A DNA stretch of 64,000 nt, taken from Blastomussa wellsi. Taxonomy: Eukaryota; Cnidaria; Anthozoa; Scleractinia; Plerogyridae. Within the stretch, counting starts at the first letter, position 1. Each line of letters opens with the position of its first letter. This document shows, piece by piece, positions 12,389-25,099 of this stretch. The position numbers were made by a program, and so were the translations under genes. A model generated the notes under the pieces. That model was given only the letters and a program-made list of their open reading frames with translations, had not been told where the DNA came from and did no database searches. The stretch spans positions 3,086,460 through 3,150,459 of the forward strand of contig OX393568.1 of the NCBI GenBank assembly GCA_947652115.1, given 5' to 3'.

Positions 12389-14250
12389 CTATTCAGGTTT
12401 TCCAAAGTTGGACAATTTCGTGCATTAATTATATGCAAATTAGGTCACGTGATCTATTAGGGTTATTTTTAGCTCAAAATTCTTTGAAACAAAATGGCAA
12501 CATACCCCATTTCTGTGCTTGGCCTTTCAAAATCAGTTTAAAAATCGGTTCAAATAACAAATTACCATTTTGGGGGGCTGGGTACTACTGTAAATTACCG
12601 TTTATTTCCAAACTTAATGCAATAATCGATGATGTCCAAGCACAGATTTCATGTTGCTCTGCTTGACGCCTACCTGGTAATAGTAATGTTTGACTATATG
12701 GTTTATATGTCCTACTTGCCAAAATGACCAGATTTTTAAATAAGTCTTGTCAAGCATCGACCTCTCATGACTAAAGCCTCAGCAGATAGACCACCCCGTC
12801 GGTTTTGGGCAACGTAACTTGAGGGGCCCCATATCCATAAATCAGAAATCAAGTTTTCAGACGATAATTTTTATGGCCTGCAATGCTGTGATATCCTGCT
12901 TATTCTCGTGAATCATTGAATTAACTTGCAGATAGGAGAGTTTCACCAAAATAGTTTGACCTGTACCCCCTTTTAATAACAAGAACGACCATGTTAAGGT
13001 TGCACCAGTGCGACGCCACTCTTGCAAAAAGCTCCTGTAGACGTTCGGATCGTCCTATTTTTTAGCAAGGGCTATTTTTCTCTTTCACTCCCCTGTCTTC
13101 ACCATCGCTCATTTCTCACTCATTTCTCCTCTATAAAATACACGTTGCAAGAATATTTAAGCAAATACGGTAGTAAATAACCGATAACTGAGTGGGGTTC
13201 ACAGTGTTGAAGTCAGTAGTGAACCCCCCTTCCAGACCTGGTGAACTAGTGTTTTAACAAACAAAAACGTGGTTGCGGTAACAAGCTTGAAAGAAGAATT
13301 TCTCTGTTGATGCACGAAAGAGTTGCCAAATGCTTCAGTTGATTTCGTTTTCTAGAGTGGTGCCTCGACCTGACTTTTCTATAGCCTGCTCTCTGCAGTT
13401 GTTTTAGCTGCTTCAAAACAGTCAACGTATTGTTGATAATGTCGCTGCCCGCGTGTGGAGGTTATTATTGATAAATTAAAAAATATAACCGATATTATTT
13501 GTGCGCAAAACTATCCTTTCATTTCACCGCTTTCATAAAACCGTCTTATAGTTTATAAGTAACTTTATACTGATAAAACGGCTTGCTTCAGTCAGATTGT
13601 ACTAAGACTGAGGGAGCCCCTTTAAAATGAAATCGCCGAGTTTCGTTGGCAGATCAACTGAGCTCCAAAAGAGTGCATTTTTCTGAAATTTTTAGTAATT
13701 TCCAGTTTATATGTATCAAACAATAGATAAATTAACTTCGTTTAACCACAGTTATCCATAGGTTGCCACAAGTTATTTATGTACTCGGTCAAAATCAATG
13801 TCTTAATTTCTGGTCGCGAGCCGCACCAACTAAGAGGTTTATTTGCAAAGCAAGGTTAAAGCCAAATTAAATTTGAAAGAAGTCTGTAATGTCTAAAGTA
13901 CGAATGTGCCAAAGTAAATATACTAAACTTGAGAACTCGCCGACTAGCTCCTCGTAAAAAGAACTTACTTTTTCAGACTTCAGTTTCTTCAGTTTTTCTC
14001 TTGGCGTCGACCAGATGAAACTCTTTCGTGCGTGAAAGCTACTCAAAAGCTTTCGGCAAAATGATTTAACGATTCAATTTTAATGACGAAAAGAAAGCAC
14101 GCGACCAAAAACAATGTGTGCACCTGTTGCAATGCGATATACTCAGCGAGACAGACATGCAGGCTGTGTTTAGCAGGTAATTCATCCCTATTCTTCGTTT
14201 CATTCTCTTAGCTTTTGTATCCTATAAAAGCAGACATTGTTGAAACTCCA
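10050..14250. other. Prickle 5' flank and intergenic DNA
   Basis: The stretch just above 10049 should contain the Prickle 5' UTR and promoter, although no TATA box or initiator could be assigned. Open frames up to 128 residues (10773-11159, minus) have no recognisable domain. The only structured element seen is the palindromic repeat at 12181-12336. Confidence 0.55.
12181..12336. repeat. palindromic foldback repeat (MITE-like) with hammerhead-like core
   Basis: Two arms of about 52 bases (12181-12232 and 12285-12336) are near-perfect reverse complements; the left arm starts aatataatttggttttatc. The central spacer, read on the minus strand, contains CCGACGAAGGGC followed by GCTCGAAACG, an order resembling a degenerate hammerhead core (CUGANGA, stem II, GAAA). 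Related spacer sequences occur near 27305-27345 and 46690-46730. The element probably derives from a larger transposon. Confidence 0.75.
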
Positions 14251-14257
14251 CGATAAA

Positions 14258-14520
14258 TGGGGAGCGAGAGTGCACTGGTGAGAGCGCTCGCCTCCTACCA
14301 GTATGGCCCGGGTTCGATTCAAGGCCCCGGCGTCATATGCGGGCTGAGTTGTCGGTTCTCTCCTCGCTCCGAGAGTTTTTCGCCGGGTTCTCCGATTTTC
14401 CTCCCTTTTCAAAAACCAACATTTCTAAATTCCAATTCTACCTGGATAGAGGACCCACATGAAAACTAGCTGAGGCTGATGCGGCTTCCTCCCTAAATAT
14501 CGCTATTATTTTTAAACATG
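14258..14520 (+). repeat. tRNA-derived SINE
   Basis: The head resembles a tRNA gene with an A-box-like segment (TGGTGAGAGCGC) and a B-box (GGGTTCGATTC). It runs into a body with the pattern ctccgagagtttttcgccgg and then aaaaaccaacattt, then an AT-rich 3' end. I associate this head and body with SINE copies in coral genomes. It is not a functional tRNA gene because acceptor-stem pairing is lacking. Confidence 0.7.
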
Positions 14521-17500
14521 AAACTGAAGCCGCGAAATCTGCGGCGCCATCGTTACTGATTTCTTTCACATACAGGCTATTTTTATGGCTAATTCTATTT
14601 TCACAGCGCCACAGAATACTTTAATAGTCGATCTTTGAATTGAACTATGTGTGCAGGAAATTTGTTCAATGGTAAATATCCCCTTTCGGCTCTTTTTCGT
14701 CTGGAAAATATACGTTTTGCATTATCGCATTGGCGCCATCATTTATCACGCGAATGTTTGTAATTACCATGCTTTTTATTATGAACAATCTTAGCATTTT
14801 TTTGAAAGCTTGGTTCATGCGAGTTTCACTATTTCACTCTCTACGCTTTTTCAGTTCTCGTTCAAGAACTATCCATTAAAAAATGTCAGTCTTTTTTCTC
14901 GTTTTCTCTTCTTGTCTTCGTTTCTGTTCTCTCTCTTTTTTACTCTTATTTGAATTTTTGGCTTATTGTAGATATAAAAGAACGTCTTCAGAGTGAGAGT
15001 AGTTTTTTGTTAAGTTCATGAACCACTTTTCAAAATTACTGATCAGCTATGTATATGAATTAATTGTATTATTTAACTTTATACAATATAGACATCGCCG
15101 AAACATGTGGAGATCAATCTTTATAGTCAAAAAGTGGATAAGCACCGATATTAGCAGTTCATCGGATTATTCTCTTTTCCATAAGCCACACCCGACTTCC
15201 TTCTGAGCTTGCTAATCGTCAATTTCTTGCCCAAATTAAACCTCCTCCGATCATGAAGCGATCCGGTTGCTTCAATTCTTACCCGTGCTATAAACGGGAC
15301 CAAATTTTTCGAATCCTTTCAGCTCGCGCACACTGAAATTCACTCACTGCGGATCGATTCCTGCTCATGTAGCAACAGTCTTACAAGATCCGCAAAAATA
15401 TTGGCGGCTTAATAGCGATAAAAATAACAAATATCAGGATCGCTAAAAATAACAGACGGTTTGCACTATATATTTCAGGTAACTATAAAACCGGACGGCG
15501 CCGATAAAGAAAGTGAATGCCCCTTTCATGCATGCCAGAGGATGCATGGAATCGCTTTGTCTCACACAACTCAGCTCAGTGATGATACCAGGACTGCAAA
15601 GCAGCCGGAAAAACTTGCCTGGACAGGTCCAAAGGTAAACAACAACAACAACAAAATTAATTTAAGTAGTTGCTATTCCGGACCATATGACAGGATTGGC
15701 TGAACAATGGCGAGTCTAAATAAAAACATGGATAATTTTGGCTGTTAACTTGTTTCTTGTCTCGTGCAGCAATTTATTTCAATTTATTCAATTTATTTCA
15801 ATTTATTCATTTTATACGGCATATCAAGATTTATATCAACTGCTCGAGGTGTAATTAACTGAATTTCAGTGTAAGATGGAAATCCCCGATTTAAATATTT
15901 ACAACTTATTTGCCAGTAGCGATTTTGAAAAGGGAATTCTAATTACCCAAAGAGGCGAGAGATGTCTTTTCTCCAAATGCTTACTCCCGGCAGTACATTA
16001 TCCGTTAACTTATTCAAGCAGATAGTTAATAAGTTAAAATATCTGCCGGCGGCAAAATGGTCTTTTGCGAAATACAACATTCATGGCCAATGCGTGGCGG
16101 TTTCAAAAGAAACATGATCTATCAGTCTGACACTTTTCAACTTTATCTATAGTTCTACCGTCGCACAATAATTTTCCTGCCTCCCGATAAAGTTGCGATA
16201 AAAAAATGCAGTCAGAGGAAAACACAAAATATATAAACTTCAACAAAGTACAAACTGCAAACCCGGCTGGATTAATATTCGTTGTAAACTGAAGAACGAT
16301 TTTACCCAATTTAAAAGTCAGCTTATTGTATTCAGAGAACCAAGCTTCTTAGTATCTTCAGACGGTATTTTTGGCTTTCCTTTATTATGGCACATTTACC
16401 GAAGTAATTTGTTAACATCTGCCTTGTCACTTGAGGTGCTTATAAGCGGTGAACGGATTCAATGCCGCTACGAGTACATTCAGAAAAAGAAAAAGAAAAA
16501 GCGAGTTTGGAAGTCATGTCGAACACTGTTATATGCATTCAGCTGCTTATGTGATAACAGCAGCACTAGCTAAGTAACGGAAAGACAACGAAATTTTCTT
16601 AAGTGTTACCTCGGGTGATATCTTGATGGATTGTATTTTCTGCAAACTGCCCACTTCCAATTGCTTGTTAAAATTAACGGAAGAATCTTGGTAACGCATG
16701 GTATTACCTCCGTTTAGACCCAAACGTGCAATGATTTTGGGTTTTCCAGAAAAATTGTACAATCTTTTTCAGTTTAAAATCCTCTTGCTGAACTGAGAAG
16801 GAGATAGGATATTGTGCTGAAAGTGAGTCGGGAATGTATTGAAAGTAAGTTGGATGATAATATTTTGTTTTCGCAATAAAATATGCACATACCATGCTTT
16901 ATGATAATAATATACAGTGCTGATACCTTCTGATAAATGCCCGTGAAGGACCGAGCGTGTGATATGGATGAAGATGAAATCTCTATAAAGATCAGTGAAT
17001 TTGTTTTAATCTCTTCAAAAAAGACTAATTTACCTTAAGTGTTTTTTTTGTAAAAAGTGTGATCAATAAAACGCCGCGATTGCGATTAAACTTATCGGAT
17101 TATAAGGCGTTTGGTCCGGCGGCTTATTGTCTATAAATGGCTTATTGAGAGACTCCGAAAAAAAACCCAGAAAATCACTAAAAATCGCCGCTTCCACGGC
17201 GGATCGAAGATGAAGAAGATTTATTTCGTTATCTGTTTTCTCACACGGGCGCAAATTGCCAAATCGTAGAAAATAACTTTTTGGCTCGCTCTGTTTTCCG
17301 GAATTTCGGTGACTTTGTGGCTGAACTAAGCTGAGTACCGATGGGCAAACTGCTAATGCGTCCCCAAAACTGAATCAAGTGAATTTAATTTTAAAGTATT
17401 TACTCTAAAGTTATGCGTCGTCATTACGTAGGCACTTGTTTCAAGGGCCAGTTGAACGGGGCTGTATTGGCACAATGAATGGAAAAAAGTGCTTTAGTTG

Positions 17501-20500
17501 AAGTTTCGAAACTTCATTGTTTTTTAATAGTTCGAATTAATGTTACGACTGGCGCGAACTGACACGCTTGGCTAAATTTCTCACGCCATACGAAATGAAT
17601 GTTATTTAAATTTGTGGTTGCCATAAAACCCGCGTTTTTATCTTGATTGACGAAGCACGAGGTTGCTTTGTTAGTAAACTATCTCTATTCAATACACTTA
17701 GCAATCTCTAAATGCCTATTCTTGAAGCTGCTTCTTTTAGTGTGTTTGTAACCTTATAGTTACAGTGCACATGATATTACGCTTACCCCTTTTAGCCCAT
17801 GAACAAAAAAAACCGACTCACCCATGCGAGCCATGTGTGCTTTACCCATTCTTTTGACAATTGAACCATCAACAAAGGATTTTAGATTGCTTTGCCCGAA
17901 GCGCACTTACAGTTCATTTGTCATTTGTCACGTCAAACGCTCATGAAAAACACGAACATTGAAAATAAGAAATCCGTCAGCTTTCAGTTGCAACTTGGTA
18001 TTTTATTTTTTTAAAGTGTTTATACCAATTGCCATTCTTGATTCCAAGTTGCACTTCATGGACGTTTGCGCAAAAGCGAGCTAAAAATGGCGATGCGATA
18101 TTTGTTTAACTGACTTCGAAGTAACTGTACAATACTGGCGACTGCTTGCGCAGTGCTTCAAAAAAATGTTCCGAGTCGTTTTGAAATAATCTGAATGTCT
18201 TTGCGTTCAATAGAAGTACTTTCTTACCTTTGTCATCAGACCTTTTTGTAGGAAAATAGTTCTGACGTTCAGAGGTGTACTCTCTCGCTCTGCCTTTGTG
18301 TTTCGGCCTACTGGCGTACAAAAGCTTGCTATAAACTGACCAGCCGTGCATCTTATTGGGTAAAACAAGAAAATTAATCTTTGAGGTTTGTGTTATTTGC
18401 ATAATCAGCTGCATATGTGGGGCTTGTTGAAGACGCTATTAATCTCGCAGACAAGTTGATCAATCAGCGCGATATTACTTGATTCAATAACAGCCAGGAA
18501 GTAGATTTACATAAACTAATGGTCGTTATACTGCTCTATTGACTGCTAAACAATACGTCCATTTATAGGTCAGAAATAGAACGCGACCACTTAGAACTGC
18601 TTATTAAATTAATTTCGAAATCCCAATTTCTTTTGGAAATATGCTGTGTAATTTCGTGCATTCACCGTAGGTATTTCGTTAGGCGTTGATTTGTGGTCAT
18701 CAAGCATCGAGAGATCTGTCTACGCGGGAACAAAACAACAACTCAAAACCGTATGTCAATTACGGTCTCTTCGGCTGTTCCCATTTACTCCTCTGACTGA
18801 ATGAGGGTGATTGATGACAGCCACTGCAGGTCGATATTAGGCACAGACATCGCTTTATTTATTTGTTGGTTTTATCATAAAAGCTCCGGCCAAATTACTG
18901 ACGGCGAAATGGTTTTTGTAATGATGAGCATAAACACGACAAATACAAACCTAAAGATCCGTCTTTCGTTTCCGCCACGTGATTAAGCGATTAAAAGTTT
19001 GTTTGACAATAAAAACAATTGAGGCTTCTTTTATATAGACATCTTTTTAGACCTCCCTGCCTAACAGGGATTATATATCATACCAAATTTGCCGTGGATA
19101 ACCAGCACGTATTTTAGAGACGATTTCGATCCGTGCAAAAGTAAAAAGAAGTTTGTGGAAATAATATTCTGCGCTTTACGAAAACAAGGGTTAAACTAAC
19201 TAACTGAATCACTTTAGTCACGAAAATTTGCGGGTTTTGATACTTGTGATTTTTTCCATTCTTACACGACAACACGTCCGCAAAAAATTCTTCCACAATA
19301 TCACATTCCCGATATAGCAAACAAACCAGCTGGTATATTCACCGATATTACTTAGTTTCCATGACCCAGTAGAAATATTAGTTATTTTGGCGGGTTTTCA
19401 CTTTTCAAAAAAGTGTTGTTAACTATATTTGACAAGTAACGTACAAGAAGACTTGCGTGCGTTTCTTTCGAAAATGTCCGTGCTGCTTCAAGCCGAGTAA
19501 ATCTCGCTAAACAGGAAATTGTTCCGTCCAGACCGTAAATAGGCTCTTGCCGTTTACAAGATTAACAGCCACTCAAGATCTTAACTCAAAACAGTAAGTT
19601 ATAAGGGTTTAGTTCCGGAAAAGGAGGGGTATGTTGGAACTATTAATATTTCTTTTTGAGCCAAAAAATAACGTTTCTGTTTTTGTGTTTGTTATTTATA
19701 TTCTTCAGGAGTATATTATGTTACAGTGCCCCTTTAAGTTCTTTTGCGTGAGACTTACAAATATACGTTGTAAAATAAGTCCCCGTCCCTATTAAGCCCC
19801 CACCCCCACCCCTTTGAAAGGTCTTAAAAGGAGACAACCTCCCCCAGTAGAGCTTTTACGGAGTTCCCGGTGTTGTGGTCTGCTCCGCTGGTTGGGTTGG
19901 GTGAGATCATGAGTGGACTGATAGCGGCTGCCATGGGCGCCATTGCATGCTGACGTCCGATCTCACGCTGATTAGATATGTAAATTCGCCCTGAAAAGCC
20001 CCACGTGGGAGTGGTCAATCACGTTCAAAGTTCAATGGTCATAAGGAGCTGGCATACTTGTCAAACCAATCTCAAAAAGGACAAAATAATCCTGCCCAAA
20101 AAATTCTCCCAAGTTGCCTTGCCCAAATTTCTCTTGCTGCCCAAAAATTCTGAGTTGCCCAAATTTTTTTTTTTTTTTTTTTGGGGGGGGGGGGGCGCAG
20201 TCTCCCCTGCCGCCTATGTCAACAATGGAACAGCCCGTCAAGCGCATCCAGCGCATTCCTTGATTATTCCTAAACAAGAATGCCGCACTGTTCACCTATT
20301 AAATCATATCGATAACACAATTCTCGATTGGTTGGTTCTCAGGCGCAGAGGTTGAAATGACGAGTTGGGACCACACATAGTTTGAGACGAGAAGGACTCG
20401 CCCGCGCCTCAGGGGATTAGGGCGAGAAGACGTCTGACACATCAGGCTAGGACCACACATGGACCGCACTGAGGCAGGAGCCCATGACTGAGGCTAGCCC

Positions 20501-20800
20501 ATGACAGAAAAGAACAGAATGGTCAACGGACGATGTTCATCAGAGGCTAAGGACCATTCTCGTCCCCAGAGCCGCTTGTCCCTCTTAGCCGGCTGGGCCT
20601 GTGTCCACCACATTTATCTCATTTATTCTTTTAAACTGATAGAAAGTGTTATTGAACAAGTTCTACTTAAATTTTCGTGTGTATTAGCTAATTTCAGGAG
20701 CCGATGGGCTCCGGCTAATTTTTAATTTGACATACGCGCTCAGTCTCTTATTTAGTGCAGGCTTTGGTGTTTGGGTTTGGAGGTTTTGCGTAATAAATTC
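14521..20800. other. intergenic region, no gene seen
   Basis: Six kilobases with only short random frames. No splice-bounded exon, domain motif or RNA gene could be supported. Around 20085-20210 there is a repeat end made of GCCCAAAT motifs, a T run and a G run. At about 20553-20600 lies a segment matching the reverse complement of 63360-63405, which marks another dispersed repeat. Confidence 0.6.
20553..20600 (+). repeat. dispersed repeat segment, copy 1
   Basis: The segment starting cattctcgtccccagagccg and running through the cttagccggctgggcct motif matches the reverse complement of about 63360-63405 near the right edge. Element boundaries are not resolved. Confidence 0.6.
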
Positions 20801-20809
20801 GTCATTTCA

Positions 20810-21480
20810 AATAGCAAAACGCATACAACATTGCTTTTCTTAAATAACCAAACATGCATGATTTTATCAAATAACCAAATAACACTGGTTTGGTTTTATT
20901 AAATAACCGACTAATGCAAGATTGGTTTTATTAACAGGGTCTGAAAGGGATCCGGAAACGCAAAAAATCTTGACGGGATTCGGGAATTGACTGCTTCACG
21001 GGAGGCGGGATTGAGCAGAATTTCGACACGCGACGCTGGAATTCTTGCCTGATTTTTGGGAATTCGGGAAATAAGGGATATCCCAAAGATCAAACGGTCT
21101 GCCCGCACTTACGATGTCGAAAGAGGACCAGGATACCGTGCGCCAGTGGACCAGCGAGAATGGCAAGGCCGTCAGGAAGCTAGTTTGAACAGCACAGGGC
21201 CCGCGGAGCGGATTTTCAAGTGCGGCATCGGGACCCCCCTTCCAGACCCTGTATTAAATAACCAAGTAACACAAGTTTGGCTTTATTAAATAACCAAATA
21301 ACACAATGATAGTTCATCAAATAACCAACGCATTTAAAAAACGGTTATATTAAATAACTAATGCATTAAAAATGGTTATATTAAATGACCAGCACATTTA
21401 AAAATGGTTGTATTAAATAACCAACACATTAAAAAATGGTTAAATAACCAATGCATACAGCAATGGTTATATCAAATTGG
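20810..21480. repeat. degenerate AT-rich tandem array (ttaaataacca units)
   Basis: Imperfect units built on ttaaataaccaa and aatggttata repeat along about 670 bases on both sides of an inserted element (20934-21252). Unit length varies around 30 bases. No coding potential is seen. Confidence 0.8.
20934..21252. mobile_element. MITE inserted in the tandem array, TIR ACAGGGTCTG
   Basis: The 319-base element begins ACAGGGTCTGAAAGGG and ends with the near-complement CCCTTCCAGACCCTGT. It is flanked on both sides by ATTA (20930-20933 and 21253-21256). Removing the element and one ATTA restores the host unit ggttttattaaataacc, which supports an insertion event. No transposase is encoded, so it would be non-autonomous. 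Confidence 0.8.
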
Positions 21481-21833
21481 TTATTTATGACAATGGACGG
21501 TCAGTACATAATTATCATAAATAAACATACAAAAATCGACTAAAAATAAAATAAATAATAAATTTACAAACGGCGCCCCATAGCCAACCAGAAACAAAGA
21601 GAGATATTGTTTAAGAGACGGCAAATTTATTCAGTGCTACTGCAGAGCGTATTCCACCGTGATGAGAATTCTGACTTTTAATTGCTTCTCATTGACCTTC
21701 ATTCGGTGGGTCACGTTGTGTTTTATCTGTGGCACCAAAGGCCAGCCAGAGTGAACATTTAGAAAGTTAACTTTTTACAGTGAGAAACCGATGTGTGACC
21801 TTCGATTAGGTTTGGTTTTGTATTGTAATAGTT

Positions 21834-24800
21834 ATGAGCGAGCATTTGGTAGATGGATCACCATATAAGCGAAGGAAATTAATATCGAGTGGCACTGAGA
21901 GCGACAAAACAGGTAACGGCATGTTTCAGATTTAGTCATATTTGATTTTGATATGCCCAAACGAGTACTACACACGCTGTTGACATGTTTCACTGACTTT
22001 GCCGCGTTTTGTTAACTTGTATGTCTGAACACGAATGTTAAGAAGTGAAAACTTTTGTCTTTGCTACAGCTGTAAATGGCTCTCTCGCAAATGGAGGTCT
22101 TGGAACTACGTTGGTGAAAAATGAGGGGCATCGCTTGCAGCAGTTTGGTAAGAAATCAGTTCGTTGATGCGTTAGTATAACGGATGATAATGACTAAACT
22201 AAGCTGAAACGAACGCCATTGGAGCATGACCTCACTGGTCACGTGACCTATGCTTTTGTGATGGTTGTTTTTATTTCATTTTTCGGCTGATTAAACTGAT
22301 AAAACAGCCACTTTTTAAACAAGGACACTTAAAGCGAAAAAGCTTGCCATTGCATATTTTGTGCACACTAGAAAATAAAAATCTGTCGTAAAACTGATGA
22401 GCTTGTCAAGGTCAGCTCTTTAGAATGTTATAGTTTTCTGTTACATTCGAAAGGAAAAACGATAGATTGGTCTAAAACTGATGAAACTTAATGTAACTTC
22501 TTTTTCCAGAGGAAACGCCTTTTCTTTCGCCTGCGGAGAAACTGTTCAGATTGTACGATGAGGTAGAGACGTTTGTAATGTTTATTGGATATCCTCGCAG
22601 TTGTCACAGTCTAGTAGCGGCCATGTTGGATGCTCACCCGGAAATCATTATCTCGCCCCGGTACCAGGTAATGGAAAAATGGCAACAATATCAGTCTAAA
22701 GAACTTAAAGTGAAAGGCATGCAGAAGTATCGGCTCTTTTACGACCTTCATCATCACTCTTTGGAACATGCCATGTTCCTAAAACGCGCTAGCAGTGAAT
22801 GTTGTCTACTGGAGAAGTCGAAATACTCTTACCATATTCCAGGTCTTTGGCAAGGAGGATATCAACACAGAATAAAGGTGAACTTCTGTATAGCTGCGAA
22901 CGTCCATGTGCAGTGAGGCTGAGCTAAACATGTGTTAAATCTTAAAACACCAAATTTTGTACAAAAAAGGTTGAAAATTTCAGGTGTTCTGTGTTGCATT
23001 CAGCGTGAGTTAGGCTCGGTGATTTACAGCCCATTTCAGATCTGGGCAATAGGTAAAAAGATGTCTGCATACGAGCCTCGTGGCCCATCAGGCCGGAGCT
23101 TATCCCGCGGTTTCTGACGCATGAAGCGACAGAGAGTATTTCTACTCCCCCCTGGATGGGATGCTAGTCCATCGCAGGACTACCTCCAGGAGAAAATTCG
23201 CCGGTACCCATTTATACACCTGGGTGAAGAGAGGCACTGGGAGGGTTAAGTGTCTTGCCCAAGAACACAAAGCAGTGCCCCGGCTAGGGGCTCGAATTCA
23301 CACCGTCCGAGCTGGAGACCAGCGCGCTAACCGTTAGGCCTACCCGGTAAATGCAGGGCAATCTGATTGGTTGATTTTAGTTAATGGCCATCTGACTACC
23401 TTAGCCGCGTAATAATAACCATTAACAGCCACCAAATGGGAGGCTAGTTTAGAGAGGGAGGTGCATCATCGAAAGTGGAGTATTTTTACAGCTGGAAACT
23501 ACTGGATTAATATTTGAGAGGGTAGTCAATAAGAATCGTTTTATTTTAACAAATCTAATATTCAGCAGTCGCGATTTTTAAAGGAGCTACGTTAATATTT
23601 ATTTTATTTATTTTATTCTACTTTATTTTTTAGGGCATTTATGTCTAAGTATATCGTCTTTTGTGTAGCTTCGTAGGATGGGCTATTTAGAGCTTGAGTC
23701 GTGGTTCCTACCCAGATTTCCTGTCGGGTTTTCCCCACTGGGGTTTTTTTCCGGCAGGTTTTTTCTGGCCTCCGTCTGACAGTGCTATCGTTGTAAACTG
23801 TCGCTCAGCTCTTTTTTATCTTCTGTATCGCACACTTGGATGTAATAGGAGGTCGTTATGTAACGTTTTGTTATGCTTCCCGGTGCTCGAGCGAAACCGT
23901 CAAAATAAACCTAATGGTTTTGTTCACATTGTTCGTTGTGTAGTGGAGCTGTAATATAATACTCTGCTAAGGACGAAAAACACTAAAGGAGTGTTACTAA
24001 ACCAGAAAGGAACAAGGATGGCTGAGGATGGAGAAGATTGAAACGGATTGGAAATGACGATTTTGAAAAATTTAGGCTAAATTTTTCAAACGGCACGAAC
24101 GATGACGTAGCCCCTTTAATCTTTGGGTAAATTTTCTTTACAAGGTGATCGGTGACAGGAAAGGGGAGGCTACAGCATTGGCATTAACAAGCAAAGTGAG
24201 TGTTCTAGAAGAAATCCGTCAAGTGGTCCAAGTGCCAATAAAATTGATACACGTCACCAGGAACCCCTTTGACAACATAGCCACCATGATGCTTCGCGCT
24301 ACAAAGTCACGTGATGCTGTAAGAGACAATGGACGAAAGGTAACTGAAGCAATTAACGCATCACTTCGTGTCAATTTAATTTTGGGAATTATTTCACTAA
24401 TTCTCATAATCTGTTTTCTTGATTAAATATTGATATTGTGAAGAGAGATTATATTTTTATCACTCTTTTGAGAAATAGGAAATGGCGAGAACACTTGCAT
24501 GCATGCATCCTGGAGTTAACTCGCGAGAAAGTTTGGAAGACTGAAGAGTTCAGTATGTAAACCCGAGAAGCGGACCGTGGGGACTAACGTATTACTTAGT
24601 GCTCTCTGGTTCTCTTTCTCCTGTTTTCACCAGGCTATATGCAAACACGACTTTTAGCGCGACGTTTGAACAGATAAAAATGTTTCTCTTCAAGATTACA
24701 ACGCAAGACGAAGAAAACATTAACTTTTAAGTACTTGTTCACCCGTTTTCTTTTGGCCAACAGATAGAAAACAAGGAAGAACTGGACCGCGCAATCGAAC

Positions 24801-25099
24801 GCTACTTTAAAGCGGCAGACTCTAACCAACGCGTCAAATTACGCTGCAAAGACGCAGTCATTGATATTCCAGCTCACGAAATGCTTTTAAGGCCTCAAGA
24901 AACACTGCAGAGACTATGTGATTATTTGGGAGTCACGTGCCCTAACGATTATGTAGAAAAATGTAGAAAGATTCTGAGAGCTCCTTCGGTGACGAGGGAC
25001 AAAGTAGTTTGGACAAATGATCAAAAAGAGCGCGTAAAAATGTTGATAAAGAACTATCCTTTTCTTGAAGAATATTCATTTGATGGGCACCCAAAGTAA
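21834..25099 (+). CDS. PAPS-dependent sulfotransferase-like protein
   Basis: This would transfer sulfate from PAPS to an unknown acceptor. Five coding exons: 21834-21912, 22070-22147, 22510-22877, 24145-24339, 24764-25099, all with GT-AG junctions and preserved phase, giving 351 residues. The N-terminal 50 residues are polar with no signal peptide or membrane segment, so a cytosolic protein is inferred. The 5'-phosphosulfate loop is FIGYPRSCHS (77-86), followed by MLDAHPEIIIS. GDRKG lies at 178-182. The 3'-phosphate motif RNPFDNIAT spans 214-222. Both motifs are typical of the P-loop sulfotransferase fold. The usual Gly of YPRSGHS is Cys84 here. An ATTAAA signal lies at 25150-25155, about 50 bases after the stop. 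I cannot assign a named subfamily. The protein-tyrosine and cytosolic SULT families fit less well because the motifs differ. Confidence 0.85.
22878..24144 (+). other. sulfotransferase intron 3 with SINE
   Basis: This intron between the P-loop exon and the 3'-phosphate exon carries a minus-strand tRNA-derived SINE at about 23075-23345. The rest shows short open frames only (for example 23694-23954) with no domain signal. Confidence 0.7.
23075..23345 (-). repeat. tRNA-derived SINE, copy A
   Basis: On the minus strand the element starts with a tRNA-like head (GCCTAACGGTTAGCGCGCTG, then a B-box-like GTGAATTCGAGCCCC). It continues through a body with cacttaaccctcccagtgcc and cctgcgatggactagcatcc. 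It aligns along its length with the copy at 61625-61862. Confidence 0.8.

Noticed and set aside
20032..20295. 87-residue minus-strand frame with a Lys run
   Set aside because: The Lys run comes from a T homopolymer in a repeat end; no coding evidence.
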